Positions 1-6,194 of a stretch of DNA of 10,289 bases are shown one piece after another (position 1 is the stretch's first letter; every line of letters begins with the position of its first letter). Position numbers and translations under genes: made by a program. The DNA is from Firmicutes bacterium UBA3932 (lineage in GTDB: Bacteria > Bacillota > Clostridia > Peptostreptococcales > Anaerovoracaceae), in contig DGEG01000102.1 of assembly GCA_002385825.1 (NCBI GenBank), positions 1-10,289 of the forward strand, written 5' to 3'. The notes below the pieces were generated by a model. It saw only the letters and a program-made list of their open reading frames with translations, searched no databases and had not been told where the DNA came from.

Positions 1-855
1 GGGCAAGACTACTAAAAACGGATAATGACAGGCAAACACCACATGTTGGGCGGTGATTGCCCCACGGTTGGTGGTTAAAATGCTTTTTTCCGATTCCTGG
101 GGAGCCGTTGCGCTCCCTCTCAGCTGCATATCCAGAACCCTGGTGTCTTCATAGATCTTGAGCCCCTGGGCCATGGCCTTGAGGAATTTTAACGGATGAT
201 ACTGGGCCTGCCCGTCAAACCTCAAAGCAGCCTCCGCGATAAACGGCAATCCCCATCCGTTTTCTGCGGTCATTTCCCAGCTTTGCAGCACTGCGTTGGG
301 AATGCCGAGTTTAGTTGCCGCCTCCGACTCCTTTTCGAGCTGCTTGACCTTGTCCTTTTGCAAAGTATAAAGGTAGGCAGGTTTATCCTCTAACTGACAA
401 TCGATGGCCTTCTCCTGAACGAACTTCCTGAAAAAATCGATGGCCCGCTGGTTGGCGACGGCATATTGACGCGCTTTTTCCATCCCAAAATCAGAGATCA
501 GCCTGTCATAAATCAAATTGTGTTGGGATGTGATCTTAGCGGTAGTATACCTGGTGACGCCGCTGCCGATGCGATTGGATTCGAGCACGATGGTGTCGAC
601 GCCCTTTTGCTGCAACATGTACGCTGTAAGAACGCCTGCAAGCCCTGCTCCGATCACTACCGCCTCCACCTCTATAGATTCCTCGACTTGTAAGGCCTCT
701 CTTTTGTCGATCTGGCAGGTGGCTGTCCACAGAGATTCTCTCGGTGTGTAACTCCGAGGTTTCTCCCGCATCACTTCATCCGAACTCGCTTTTTTCTCTT
801 CATTTGTGTCTATACTTTCCCTATCTGTGTCTGCATTTTTTCTATTTACGCCCAT
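1..855 (-). CDS. FAD-dependent oxidoreductase (DAO fold), C-terminal part beyond window
   Basis: 285 codons are open from an ATG at 855-853 to the left edge, so the C-terminus is missing. The start is supported by a strong ribosome binding site (GGAGGTGAGG, complement of 862-871). Residues 64-93 form a Rossmann ADP-binding motif: strand EAVVIG, glycine loop GAGLAG at 69-74, and acidic Glu92 ending the second strand. This is followed by a TTAKITSQH segment near residue 107 and a late HYPF motif, both typical of a Firmicutes DAO-family group that includes Bacillus YhfW, whose members often end in a Rieske [2Fe-2S] domain. That domain would lie outside the window. Substrate is unknown. Residues 1-40 are a hydrophilic, charged extension not expected in the family; its DNA contains GTGTCT copies resembling the intergenic repeats. 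It is divergent from the microprotein operon. Family confidence is high, function low. Confidence 0.9.
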   Translation of the reverse strand, partial: MGVNRKNADTDRESIDTNEEKKASSDEVMREKPRSYTPRESLWTATCQIDKREALQVEESIEVEAVVIGAGLAGVLTAYMLQQKGVDTIVLESNRIGSGVTRYTTAKITSQHNLIYDRLISDFGMEKARQYAVANQRAIDFFRKFVQEKAIDCQLEDKPAYLYTLQKDKVKQLEKESEAATKLGIPNAVLQSWEMTAENGWGLPFIAEAALRFDGQAQYHPLKFLKAMAQGLKIYEDTRVLDMQLRGSATAPQESEKSILTTNRGAITAQHVVFACHYPFLVVLP

Positions 856-919
856 TTTTTACCTCACCTCCGCATGAAACTTTTTCCATGCCCATAGGTT
901 TACCATTTTAAGGAGGTTT

Positions 920-1045
920 ATGCTTACGATATGCGGCCGGTATAGTAACAACGCTTACAGTTTAAAAAACCTAACGCACCAGCTTGTCGGAACGCCACAA
1001 TCTGTTTCGACATATACTGGTATAACAGCGAAGGGAGGTTGGTAG
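920..1045 (+). CDS. candidate 41-aa microprotein, first cistron
   Basis: An unrecognised 41-codon ORF starts at ATG 920 and ends at TAG 1043-1045. It is preceded by AAGGAGG (910-916), a near-perfect Shine-Dalgarno sequence but only 3 nt from the ATG, which is closer than usual. The product begins MLTICGRYSNN and ends ITAKGGW; it is polar, Ser/Thr/Asn-rich, has one Cys, and shows no signal peptide or membrane segment. Its last codons (AAG GGA GGT TGG TAG) contain the ribosome binding site of the next ORF, whose ATG begins one base after this stop. That arrangement is typical of translational coupling, so this ORF may be a translated leader that controls access to the second cistron rather than a functional protein. 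Reality of the protein is uncertain. Confidence 0.45.
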   Translation: MLTICGRYSNNAYSLKNLTHQLVGTPQSVSTYTGITAKGGW

Positions 1046-1046
1046 T

Positions 1047-1160
1047 ATGCCTATAATCCCATTTATTATAGGTGTTGCAGTAGGCCATTGCTGCGGCAGC
1101 TGCTGTGACTTTAACAAAAGAAGCCGATGCTGTACCAGACACCATTGCTGCTTCTTCTAA
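1047..1160 (+). CDS. 37-aa cysteine-rich microprotein with four CC pairs
   Basis: A 37-codon ORF runs from ATG 1047 to TAA 1158-1160, with GGGAGGT at 1033-1039, 7 nt before the start. Residues 2-13 (PIIPFIIGVAVG) are hydrophobic, too short for a full membrane helix or a standard Sec signal. Residues 14-37 hold eight cysteines, all as CC dipeptides at 15-16, 19-20, 28-29 and 34-35 (CC-x2-CC-x7-CC-x4-CC), with His at 14, 32 and 33 and several Arg/Lys. This density suggests metal binding or a disulfide-knotted peptide; I do not recognise the family. It lies directly downstream of a 41-codon ORF and 20 nt before a GC-rich hairpin. Alternatives are a RiPP-like precursor or a small spore or envelope peptide. 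No modifying enzyme or exporter dedicated to it is visible nearby. Confidence 0.6.
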   Translation: MPIIPFIIGVAVGHCCGSCCDFNKRSRCCTRHHCCFF

Positions 1161-1180
1161 AAGCAGTTTATAAATAATAA

Positions 1181-1206
1181 GGGGCGGCCTCCTGCCGCCC
1201 TAACTT
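1181..1206 (+). terminator. GC-rich hairpin after the microprotein operon (copy 1)
   Basis: GGGCGGC (1182-1188) and GCCGCCC (1194-1200) form a 7-bp stem around loop CTCCT, 20 nt after the microprotein stop. It is followed by TAACTTG rather than a clear U-run, so termination by this copy alone may be weak. The 26 bases are repeated with two changes exactly 90 bp downstream. Confidence 0.45.
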
Positions 1207-1255
1207 GTGTATTTGGTGTCTGTATTTGGTGTCTGACACTTTTTACAAACTTGTG
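1202..1255 (+). repeat. GTGTCTGACAC-family repeat, copy A
   Basis: TGTATTTGGTGTC occurs twice in tandem (1208-1220, 1221-1233), running into TGACACTTTTTACAA. GTGTCTGACAC (1229-1239) is an odd-length palindrome. AACTTGTG occurs on both sides (1202-1209 and 1248-1255). The 32 bases 1208-1239 are identical to 10258-10289. Related copies lie at 8086-8178 and, inverted, at 8807-8838. The pattern resembles REP-like palindromes mobilised by IS200-type tyrosine transposases; that is inference, as no transposase is in the window. Confidence 0.75.
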
Positions 1256-1270
1256 CTCCCTGCGAAATAT

Positions 1271-1298
1271 GGGGCGGCCTCCTACCGCCCCAACTTTT
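1271..1298 (+). terminator. GC-rich hairpin terminator (copy 2)
   Basis: GGGGCGG (1271-1277) pairs with CCGCCCC (1285-1291) over a 7-nt loop and is followed by AACTTTTT, a better Rho-independent terminator than copy 1. It matches 1181-1206 at 24 of 26 positions. On the plus strand it would stop transcripts from the microprotein operon. Confidence 0.6.
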
Positions 1299-1545
1299 TA
1301 TAACTTTCCATACAATGTAAAATACAGTACCTGCTTTTGTTCCGAATCAGCAAATATAATTAAGAATACAAAAAAAATTGACTTTGCGAAGAAGTCAACT
1401 TTTTGGCAAATTCGCTATTTTTAGTTGATTTAGTTCAATAAAATGCTCTTTTTTCCCTTTTAAGGCCAAAAAATCAACTAGAATTTTTTTAAAACGCTAA
1501 AATTAGTTAACGTTAAGATATTTCCCTATTACTAATATCTTTCTG
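1292..1545. other. AT-rich gene-free spacer with inverted repeats
   Basis: No credible gene is seen here. The spacer holds several inverted repeats: TTGACTT/AAGTCAA (1378-1384/1392-1398), flanked by A7 and CTTTTT so that it could terminate in either direction; TAGTTGATTT/AAATCAACTA (1422-1431/1471-1480), a 10-bp stem with a 39-nt loop, flanked by T5 on the left and, a few bases on, by T7 on the right; and the palindrome TTAACGTTAA (1507-1516). The simplest reading is a terminator region between the plus-strand microproteins and the minus-strand lapA-like gene that converges on them. Confidence 0.5.
1371..1405. terminator. bidirectional-type terminator hairpin
   Basis: A 7-bp stem TTGACTT/AAGTCAA with loop TGCGAAG is preceded by seven A and followed by CTTTTT, so it has a U-run on whichever strand is transcribed. 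It sits about 140 nt beyond the stop of the LapA-domain gene on the minus strand and about 80 nt beyond the second GC-rich hairpin on the plus strand. Confidence 0.45.
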
Positions 1546-1953
1546 TTATTTCCCGGATGGGTTGGCTGATTGGGTTGCATCTTCCCCTTCTGCCCCCGCG
1601 GTCGTCTGCGTTTCCTCCGATGCCCTCTGTTCCTCCGATGGGGCGTCCTGCTTCAACGCTTCGAGCTCTGCCAAAACCCGGCTCAGCTTCTCTTTTAACT
1701 CTCTGTTTTCACTTTCCAAAGAGGTCGCCGTCTTCTTTTCGGCGCGAATGCCGGCCATTAGCTTAACCTGTTTTACCAGGCTCAGGAGCAGCACTATTAG
1801 CGCTCCGATTATAGCCGCTATCAGTACGATTAAAGCCTGAGAGATGCTAACTTCCCATTTCAGGAATTGCACATCCACAGCCGCCGCATTTTGAATCGCG
1901 AAAACTGCCACCACCAGCGCAAAGAGCAGTGATAATACAAACTTCCAGCTCAT
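1546..1953 (-). CDS. LapA-domain (DUF1049) membrane protein
   Basis: This 135-aa protein has two hydrophobic helices (about residues 4-22 and 39-61). The pattern FAIQNAAAVDVQFLKW between them is the hallmark of the LapA/DUF1049 family. Residues 68-102 form a probable coiled coil (AEKKTATSLESENRELKEK...), followed by a Glu/Ala/Thr-rich acidic, disordered tail to residue 135. In E. coli the LapA domain works with LapB in controlling LPS synthesis. Gram-positive homologues have no LPS role and their function is unknown; the coiled coil suggests a partner or scaffold at the inner face of the membrane. The ATG at 1953-1951 follows GAGAGGG at a 7-nt spacing. It lies 144 bp downstream of the SLH gene on the same strand, with no strong terminator between, so read-through from that gene is possible. 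Confidence 0.88.
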   Translation of the reverse strand: MSWKFVLSLLFALVVAVFAIQNAAAVDVQFLKWEVSISQALIVLIAAIIGALIVLLLSLVKQVKLMAGIRAEKKTATSLESENRELKEKLSRVLAELEALKQDAPSEEQRASEETQTTAGAEGEDATQSANPSGK

Positions 1954-2097
1954 TTTCCAACCCTCTCATTCTTTCGCGGACTACTAATATCATTAATTTA
2001 TACTACTGATACCCGTCCTCATCCGGTTTATTCACCGGCCAAATTCAAATCTGTCACATATTTTTCACTCGAACGAACCGGAATCGGAGGAATCGGC

Positions 2098-5085
2098 TCA
2101 GATTGAATCGCCCTCAGAACCTGGAGCGGAATCAGGCCCGATCGAGTCACTCCCGGAGGAATCCGGTTTCGACTCCGAATCGGGCTCAGGCTCTATCCGA
2201 TTAAATGAGATCTTGTAGGACTTCTTGTCAAGTCCGTCAGAAGACATAATTGTAAATTCCAATTCATTTACTTCCGGTCCAATGGTCAGAACTATCTTAG
2301 CTCCCGATGCGACCGGCTCGTCTTCTCCTTTTATTATAATCGTTGCGTCATCCTCTTTTGCATTAATAACCAGCTCTATCTCTACCCAATCTTTAACGAT
2401 ACTGTAAGGAGTTCCCGATGCCGGATTGTAAGACACTCCATTTATAGTCATGCTGTCAAGATCTGCACTTCCGGCTTCCTTGACCGCAACTTTATACGTT
2501 ACGCTTCGCTTGCCTTCCTCCTGCACGACAACAGTAATTGTTGCCTTGCCTTCGGCATCCAAAGAAATATCCTTCTCGATTGTTCTATCACCGTTTATCA
2601 TCACAGGAAGAGGCCCGGAAAAGAGAGAACCCTCCGGTTCCGCTTTTACTCTTACAAATTTAGTTCCGTTAGGCACAACTTTCGTACCGTAATCCGTCTT
2701 ATCCGAGTCGAATCCGGTGAGAACATTGGAAGTCCCCGTGCCAGGCACCACCTCAAGGGACTTCAGTTTCAAGGGCTCCGTCCTTACCGATTTGCTGACC
2801 ACGGAAGACGCGTTGTTGTTTCCGTCATACAATACGGCGAAGACCTTGTACTCCGTATCTCTGAATATTTTGTCTCCCGACAGTGTCAAAGTTGCTGCTT
2901 TTCCGGCAGTCACCGACGCATTTACCGCTGCGATAGCCGTATTCCCCGACGCATCCTTGCCTTCTTTAATCCGTGCGGCGGTAGGCGCGCTTGCATTGCT
3001 GTCAAGCAGCACAGCATAGATCTTGCCGCTTACATTAGGAGTAGCCTTGAAAACCACAGACTGATCACCGGGTTCGGTGCTGTAGTTGCTCAGCACAGGC
3101 GTCCCCGCCGTGGTCCAACTGGCGCTTGAAGCCGGCACGGTTTCCCCGTCCGACGTCTTCAGCTTTGAACCTCGGATTTCCACGGTATATTTTGTATTGA
3201 GGTCCAGGCTGTAATCATTGGCTAAGGTTATGGTAATCTTGGTTTTATTGCTGTCAATGGAAACGCTGTAGTCCGAAGTGCTTACGTTTTTGCCCGCCCT
3301 TTTAAAATAAACCACATCGCTTTTCAGGTAACTGTCATTTGTGGAAATGGTGCTCCCACTATACTTCTTCACAGCCTCGGAAAATGTGATGGTGAAACGC
3401 CTTGTGTTCACCGGCACACCCGTTGCTCCGTCCGCCGGCGAGTAAGTCACCACCAGCTTTTCAGTCTTTGTTCCCGTAGTAAAATAGAAGGTCTCTCCTT
3501 CGTTCTCATTACCGTCGGCTTCAATCATGGAGCCAGCTTTCACGATGACATAATACCGGGTTTTTTCCTCCAGAAGCGACTTAGGCGTAAGGGTCATCAC
3601 CGTTTTGGCAGAATTAATGGTTGCCGTATAATCCACTTTGCTCCCGCTGGAAGAGCCCTTCCGAATGGTGACTATGTCAGGAATCTCCGAATTAGTAATG
3701 GAACTGCCGTCCTCTTCCCTCATGGCAGAGTTAAAAGTGAGGGTAATTTTAGTGTCCAGATAAACACCGGTCTCGCCGTGGGGCGGATCGATAGTTATGG
3801 TAAGCTCCGGATCTTTGTGAGTGGGTGTTTCACCGCCGGAGTGAATTGTCCATTTCTTCGGCTTGGTCTCGTATGTCACGCCCTTTGCGTATACATCCAT
3901 TTTGGAAATTGTACCTGTTCCGTGGAAATACGACTCTCCGTAGACGTTAACCTGGCTCACGGTGGCTTTGCTATCTACCGTAATGTCGGACCTGCGCCCC
4001 GAACTGCTCACATCAAGAGTGGTAATAGTTCCGGAAATCAGCCGCAACTCAGCGGAGGAGCCGTCAATGGAAACATAAGGGAAGTTTCCCTGGAGGGTGC
4101 CTGTCGCGGAGGAAGTAAAGCTGACCCGCTCAAAGCCTGGCCCGAAGGCGCCGCCGGCAAGGCTTGTGGTCTGAAGGGTGAAATCCCTGGAACCTTGTGT
4201 ATTTAATATTGCCGTTTCGCCTTTTGCGATCAATCTGACGGAATCCGCCGACCGGTCCACCACCGCGTTGGCAATCCGGGAATTGTTCACGGTAATGGAA
4301 TCATCGCCGCCGCCCTGAACAATGAGCTTGCCCAGGATAACGCAGTTCTCAATTGTGGCATCCCCGTCGTCCAAATCCTTGTGAATGGTCACATTGTTGG
4401 AATAAATCCTGCCGGAAAGCTTCGTCCCGTCCTTTTTAACCACAGGATCGGAAGTGACAATGGTCTCTTTTAGTACGATATCGCTGATAATCTTTGCTGC
4501 CTGCGCTCTGGTAAGGGAGTCTAAGGGGTGAATCATTCCGTCGGTATATCCGGAAATGTAGCCTTTCCCGCACACTTTGGACATAGCCGTGTATGCCCAG
4601 TCCGCAATGGACCGGTAATCGGCAAACCGGCTCAAGTTCGCGCTGTATCCGTAGGTGGGTACGATTCTGGCCAGCATCACCGCAGCTTCCTGACGGGTGA
4701 TCTTGTTATTGGGCCTGAATGTGCCGTCATCAAAACCGCTGACAAAGCCGGCAGTCACGGCTTTGGCCACATCGCCATAATACCAGGCCCCGCTGGAAAC
4801 GTCACTGAAATTAATTTTTCCTGTGGACGTGTTGCCAAGCGCACGGTTTATCATACTGATGAATTCAGCTCGGGAGACTTTCTCATCGGGAAGGAATCTG
4901 CCATCCGTATAGCCTTTGATGATTCCTTGAGCCACCGCCCTTTCAATGTACTGCTCCGCCCAGTGGCCTCTGATGTCCTTGAAACTGGACGCGCCGTAGC
5001 TTTCTGTCCCGGCGGGGAAAACCAAAAAAACGAGGGCTACTACCAATGCTAGACAGCCCAACTTCTTAAACAATTTGAACCCCAA
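2098..5085 (-). CDS. SLH-domain surface protein with Big_5 and cadherin-like domains
   Basis: A 995-aa secreted, cell-wall-anchored protein. The start is TTG at 5085-5083, with AAAGGGGG 8 nt upstream; no ATG or GTG fits in frame. Residues 1-33 are a signal peptide (KLFKKLG, hydrophobic core, cut near YGA-S). Three SLH domains follow (about 35-80, 93-140, 153-200) with VSRAE, ITRQE and LTRAQ motifs, expected to bind the pyruvylated secondary wall polymer. Residues 220-410 are strand-rich and resemble a beta-helix (short T/V/I-x-N/S turns). Two Big_5 (SbsA-type Ig-like) domains span about 428-538 and 545-660, an Fn3-like domain 661-770, and two cadherin-like beta-sandwich domains 773-868 and 874-963. 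The tail (964-995) is rich in Ser, Asp, Pro and Gly. No catalytic domain is recognised, so the role is probably structural or adhesive. In-frame tail-like codons continue past the TGA stop. Confidence 0.93.
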   Translation of the reverse strand: MGFKLFKKLGCLALVVALVFLVFPAGTESYGASSFKDIRGHWAEQYIERAVAQGIIKGYTDGRFLPDEKVSRAEFISMINRALGNTSTGKINFSDVSSGAWYYGDVAKAVTAGFVSGFDDGTFRPNNKITRQEAAVMLARIVPTYGYSANLSRFADYRSIADWAYTAMSKVCGKGYISGYTDGMIHPLDSLTRAQAAKIISDIVLKETIVTSDPVVKKDGTKLSGRIYSNNVTIHKDLDDGDATIENCVILGKLIVQGGGDDSITVNNSRIANAVVDRSADSVRLIAKGETAILNTQGSRDFTLQTTSLAGGAFGPGFERVSFTSSATGTLQGNFPYVSIDGSSAELRLISGTITTLDVSSSGRRSDITVDSKATVSQVNVYGESYFHGTGTISKMDVYAKGVTYETKPKKWTIHSGGETPTHKDPELTITIDPPHGETGVYLDTKITLTFNSAMREEDGSSITNSEIPDIVTIRKGSSSGSKVDYTATINSAKTVMTLTPKSLLEEKTRYYVIVKAGSMIEADGNENEGETFYFTTGTKTEKLVVTYSPADGATGVPVNTRRFTITFSEAVKKYSGSTISTNDSYLKSDVVYFKRAGKNVSTSDYSVSIDSNKTKITITLANDYSLDLNTKYTVEIRGSKLKTSDGETVPASSASWTTAGTPVLSNYSTEPGDQSVVFKATPNVSGKIYAVLLDSNASAPTAARIKEGKDASGNTAIAAVNASVTAGKAATLTLSGDKIFRDTEYKVFAVLYDGNNNASSVVSKSVRTEPLKLKSLEVVPGTGTSNVLTGFDSDKTDYGTKVVPNGTKFVRVKAEPEGSLFSGPLPVMINGDRTIEKDISLDAEGKATITVVVQEEGKRSVTYKVAVKEAGSADLDSMTINGVSYNPASGTPYSIVKDWVEIELVINAKEDDATIIIKGEDEPVASGAKIVLTIGPEVNELEFTIMSSDGLDKKSYKISFNRIEPEPDSESKPDSSGSDSIGPDSAPGSEGDSI

Positions 5086-5227
5086 ACTATTTACCCCCTT
5101 TATATCACTGTGCTTTGATGCTTGCTAAATAAAATAGTATGGTTCTTCCTGGTAATATTTTGTGTTCAATAGGACGCAACCCGGAGCACCTTTCATTTTC
5201 ATTGCCAATTTTTCATGGTCAATATTG

Positions 5228-5317
5228 TCAATGCGGCGCGGCCGTTCTTGCAGTGGACACGTCCAGTGGGACATAGGCACCGGAACAGGTGCTGTTCGTT
5301 TTTAACAGCACACCCAT
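5228..5317 (-). other. leader of the SLH gene: alternative hairpins and a doubtful 29-codon ORF
   Basis: Within the probable untranslated leader, GTGCTGTT/AACAGCAC (5289-5296/5304-5311) is a perfect 8-bp stem. The same CTGTT arm can instead pair with AACAG at 5284-5288 (loop GTG), and GCACC/GGTGC (5277-5281/5288-5292) is a third competing stem. An ATG at 5317 opens 29 codons, but GGAGG touches the ATG directly and the transcript would start only a few bases upstream, so translation is doubtful. The remaining leader down to 5100 shows no other recognisable element. Confidence 0.35.
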
Positions 5318-5325
5318 CCTCCGCG

Positions 5326-5354
5326 TTATAGCCCTCCCGTCGCAGATAATGCAA
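5326..5354 (-). promoter_or_regulatory. candidate sigma-A promoter of the SLH gene
   Basis: Read on the minus strand, TTGCAT (complement of 5349-5354), a 17-bp spacer and CTATAA (complement of 5326-5331) form a plausible -35/-10 pair; TATAAC with an 18-bp spacer is equivalent. Transcription would begin near 5319, giving a leader of roughly 230 nt before the TTG start at 5085. Confidence 0.5.
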
Positions 5355-5399
5355 CAAGGTGCGACCTAGAACCTAGATAATGCAACAAAATGCGACCTA
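5344..5399. repeat. 25-bp direct repeat over the SLH promoter
   Basis: AGATAATGCAACAAGGTGCG... (5344-5368) recurs at 5375-5399 with AA in place of GG and is otherwise identical over 25 bp. The copies are 31 bp apart, close to three helical turns. The inner copy contains the -35 hexamer of the SLH promoter. This is a likely binding site for a regulator. Confidence 0.7.
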
Positions 5400-5501
5400 T
5401 TGACATATCCAATCGCTAGTAAGACGCGATTTCTCCTTATTATGTTTCAATCATATCCTATCCTGGATCAAAAATCCATTATCTCTTTACTAATATTTCC
5501 A

Positions 5502-5542
5502 AAACCTCCGGCCAATGCCCTTTGGCACCGAACCGGAGGTTT
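5502..5542 (-). terminator. terminator-like hairpin after the MaoC gene
   Basis: AAACCTCCGG (5502-5511) pairs with CCGGAGGTTT (5533-5542) in a perfect 10-bp stem. The 21-nt loop contains a small inner hairpin, TGCC/GGCA (5516-5519/5524-5527). It lies 45 nt past the MaoC stop. On the minus strand the stem ends in GGTTTTGG, a short U-run. The 5400-5500 stretch next to it shows nothing else. Confidence 0.55.
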
Positions 5543-5587
5543 GCCCAAATCACGAGTTACCATTGCCGATCGATTTGCATATTCCAA

Positions 5588-6037
5588 TCAATTAATATAC
5601 TCTTCGTCCTTAATATAATCTTCTTCCGGTCCCAGATATAGCACCCTGGTCTCGCATTCTACCACCACTTCGTCCCGTTGATTGCGGCATTGCACCTGCA
5701 TATCCAATATGTCCCGCTCCTCGTCAATCGCTTTGATAGTTGCCGTTGCCGTGATCTCATCTCCGATAAATACCGGCTTCGTGCAGACGAAACTCATGGT
5801 AATAAAAACGGCTCCCGCTCCTGGCAGCTTCATCCCGATCAACTTTGATGTAAGCGCCTCACAGACCAAACTGTGGGCAATCCTTCCTTTGAAACGCGTC
5901 TTTTCCGCATAGTCCTTGGAAGTATGGATTGGGTTGTAATCGCCGCTGAAATCTGCGGTCTCATAGATAAGCTTTTCCGTAACAGTTATGGTTTCTTCCG
6001 CGCTCTGCCCCACATAGAATTTGCTGACTTTACTCAT
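5588..6037 (-). CDS. MaoC-like hot-dog hydratase
   Basis: A 149-aa single hot-dog-fold protein of the MaoC/(R)-specific enoyl-CoA hydratase family (PhaJ-like length). The hydratase motif spans residues 29-58: DFSGDYNPIHTSKDYAEKTR followed by FKGRIAHSLV. Asp33 and His38 match the catalytic Asp/His pair of PhaJ. These enzymes add water to trans-2-enoyl-CoA; fatty-acid oxidation, PHA synthesis or branched-chain routes are all possible, and no pathway gene nearby narrows it. IAHS replaces the more usual IAHG. The C-terminus (EEDYIKDEEYIN) is an acidic extension. The ATG at 6037-6035 is preceded by GAGGGAGGTG (complement of 6046-6055). It has a hairpin on each side, at 5502-5542 and 6146-6176, so it is probably monocistronic. 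Confidence 0.9.
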   Translation of the reverse strand: MSKVSKFYVGQSAEETITVTEKLIYETADFSGDYNPIHTSKDYAEKTRFKGRIAHSLVCEALTSKLIGMKLPGAGAVFITMSFVCTKPVFIGDEITATATIKAIDEERDILDMQVQCRNQRDEVVVECETRVLYLGPEEDYIKDEEYIN

Positions 6038-6145
6038 TTATGATTCACCTCCCTCGCCCGTTACTAATAACCGCTCCTTATTAAACATCGATCACAAAAA
6101 TATTTGGTATAGTTCTGATAACCGTTTTTGGGGATTTGGAAACAA

Positions 6146-6176
6146 AAAATCAAAAGGGACAGTCCCTTTTGATTTT
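6146..6176. terminator. long palindromic hairpin between the dedA-like and MaoC genes
   Basis: AAAATCAAAAGGGAC (6146-6160) and GTCCCTTTTGATTTT (6162-6176) are perfect 15-base inverted repeats around a single A. On the minus strand it lies 19 nt after the DedA stop and ends in GATTTTTTG, so it can serve as its terminator. The core AAAAGGGACAGTCCCTTTT is also the kind of REP-like palindrome found dispersed in clostridial genomes (recalled, not checked). Confidence 0.65.
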
Positions 6177-6194
6177 CGGTTCTTTGAAGTGCCC

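Noticed and set aside
924..1145. 73-codon minus-strand frame opposite the microprotein operon
   Set aside because: It has no convincing ribosome binding site or domain, and the plus strand carries two well-placed ribosome binding sites; it is most likely a shadow.
3778..5052. Long plus-strand frames (142 and 174 codons) opposite the SLH gene
   Set aside because: They are antisense shadows of SLH and Big_5 coding sequence, without domains of their own.
5040..5085. Lipoprotein signal (KLGC) in the SLH protein
   Set aside because: The Cys at residue 11 comes before the hydrophobic core, not after it, so it is not a lipobox.
5228..5317. 29-codon leader peptide upstream of the SLH gene
   Set aside because: GGAGG directly touches the ATG and the predicted transcript start is at the same place, so ribosome loading is unlikely; kept only as a remark in the leader entry.
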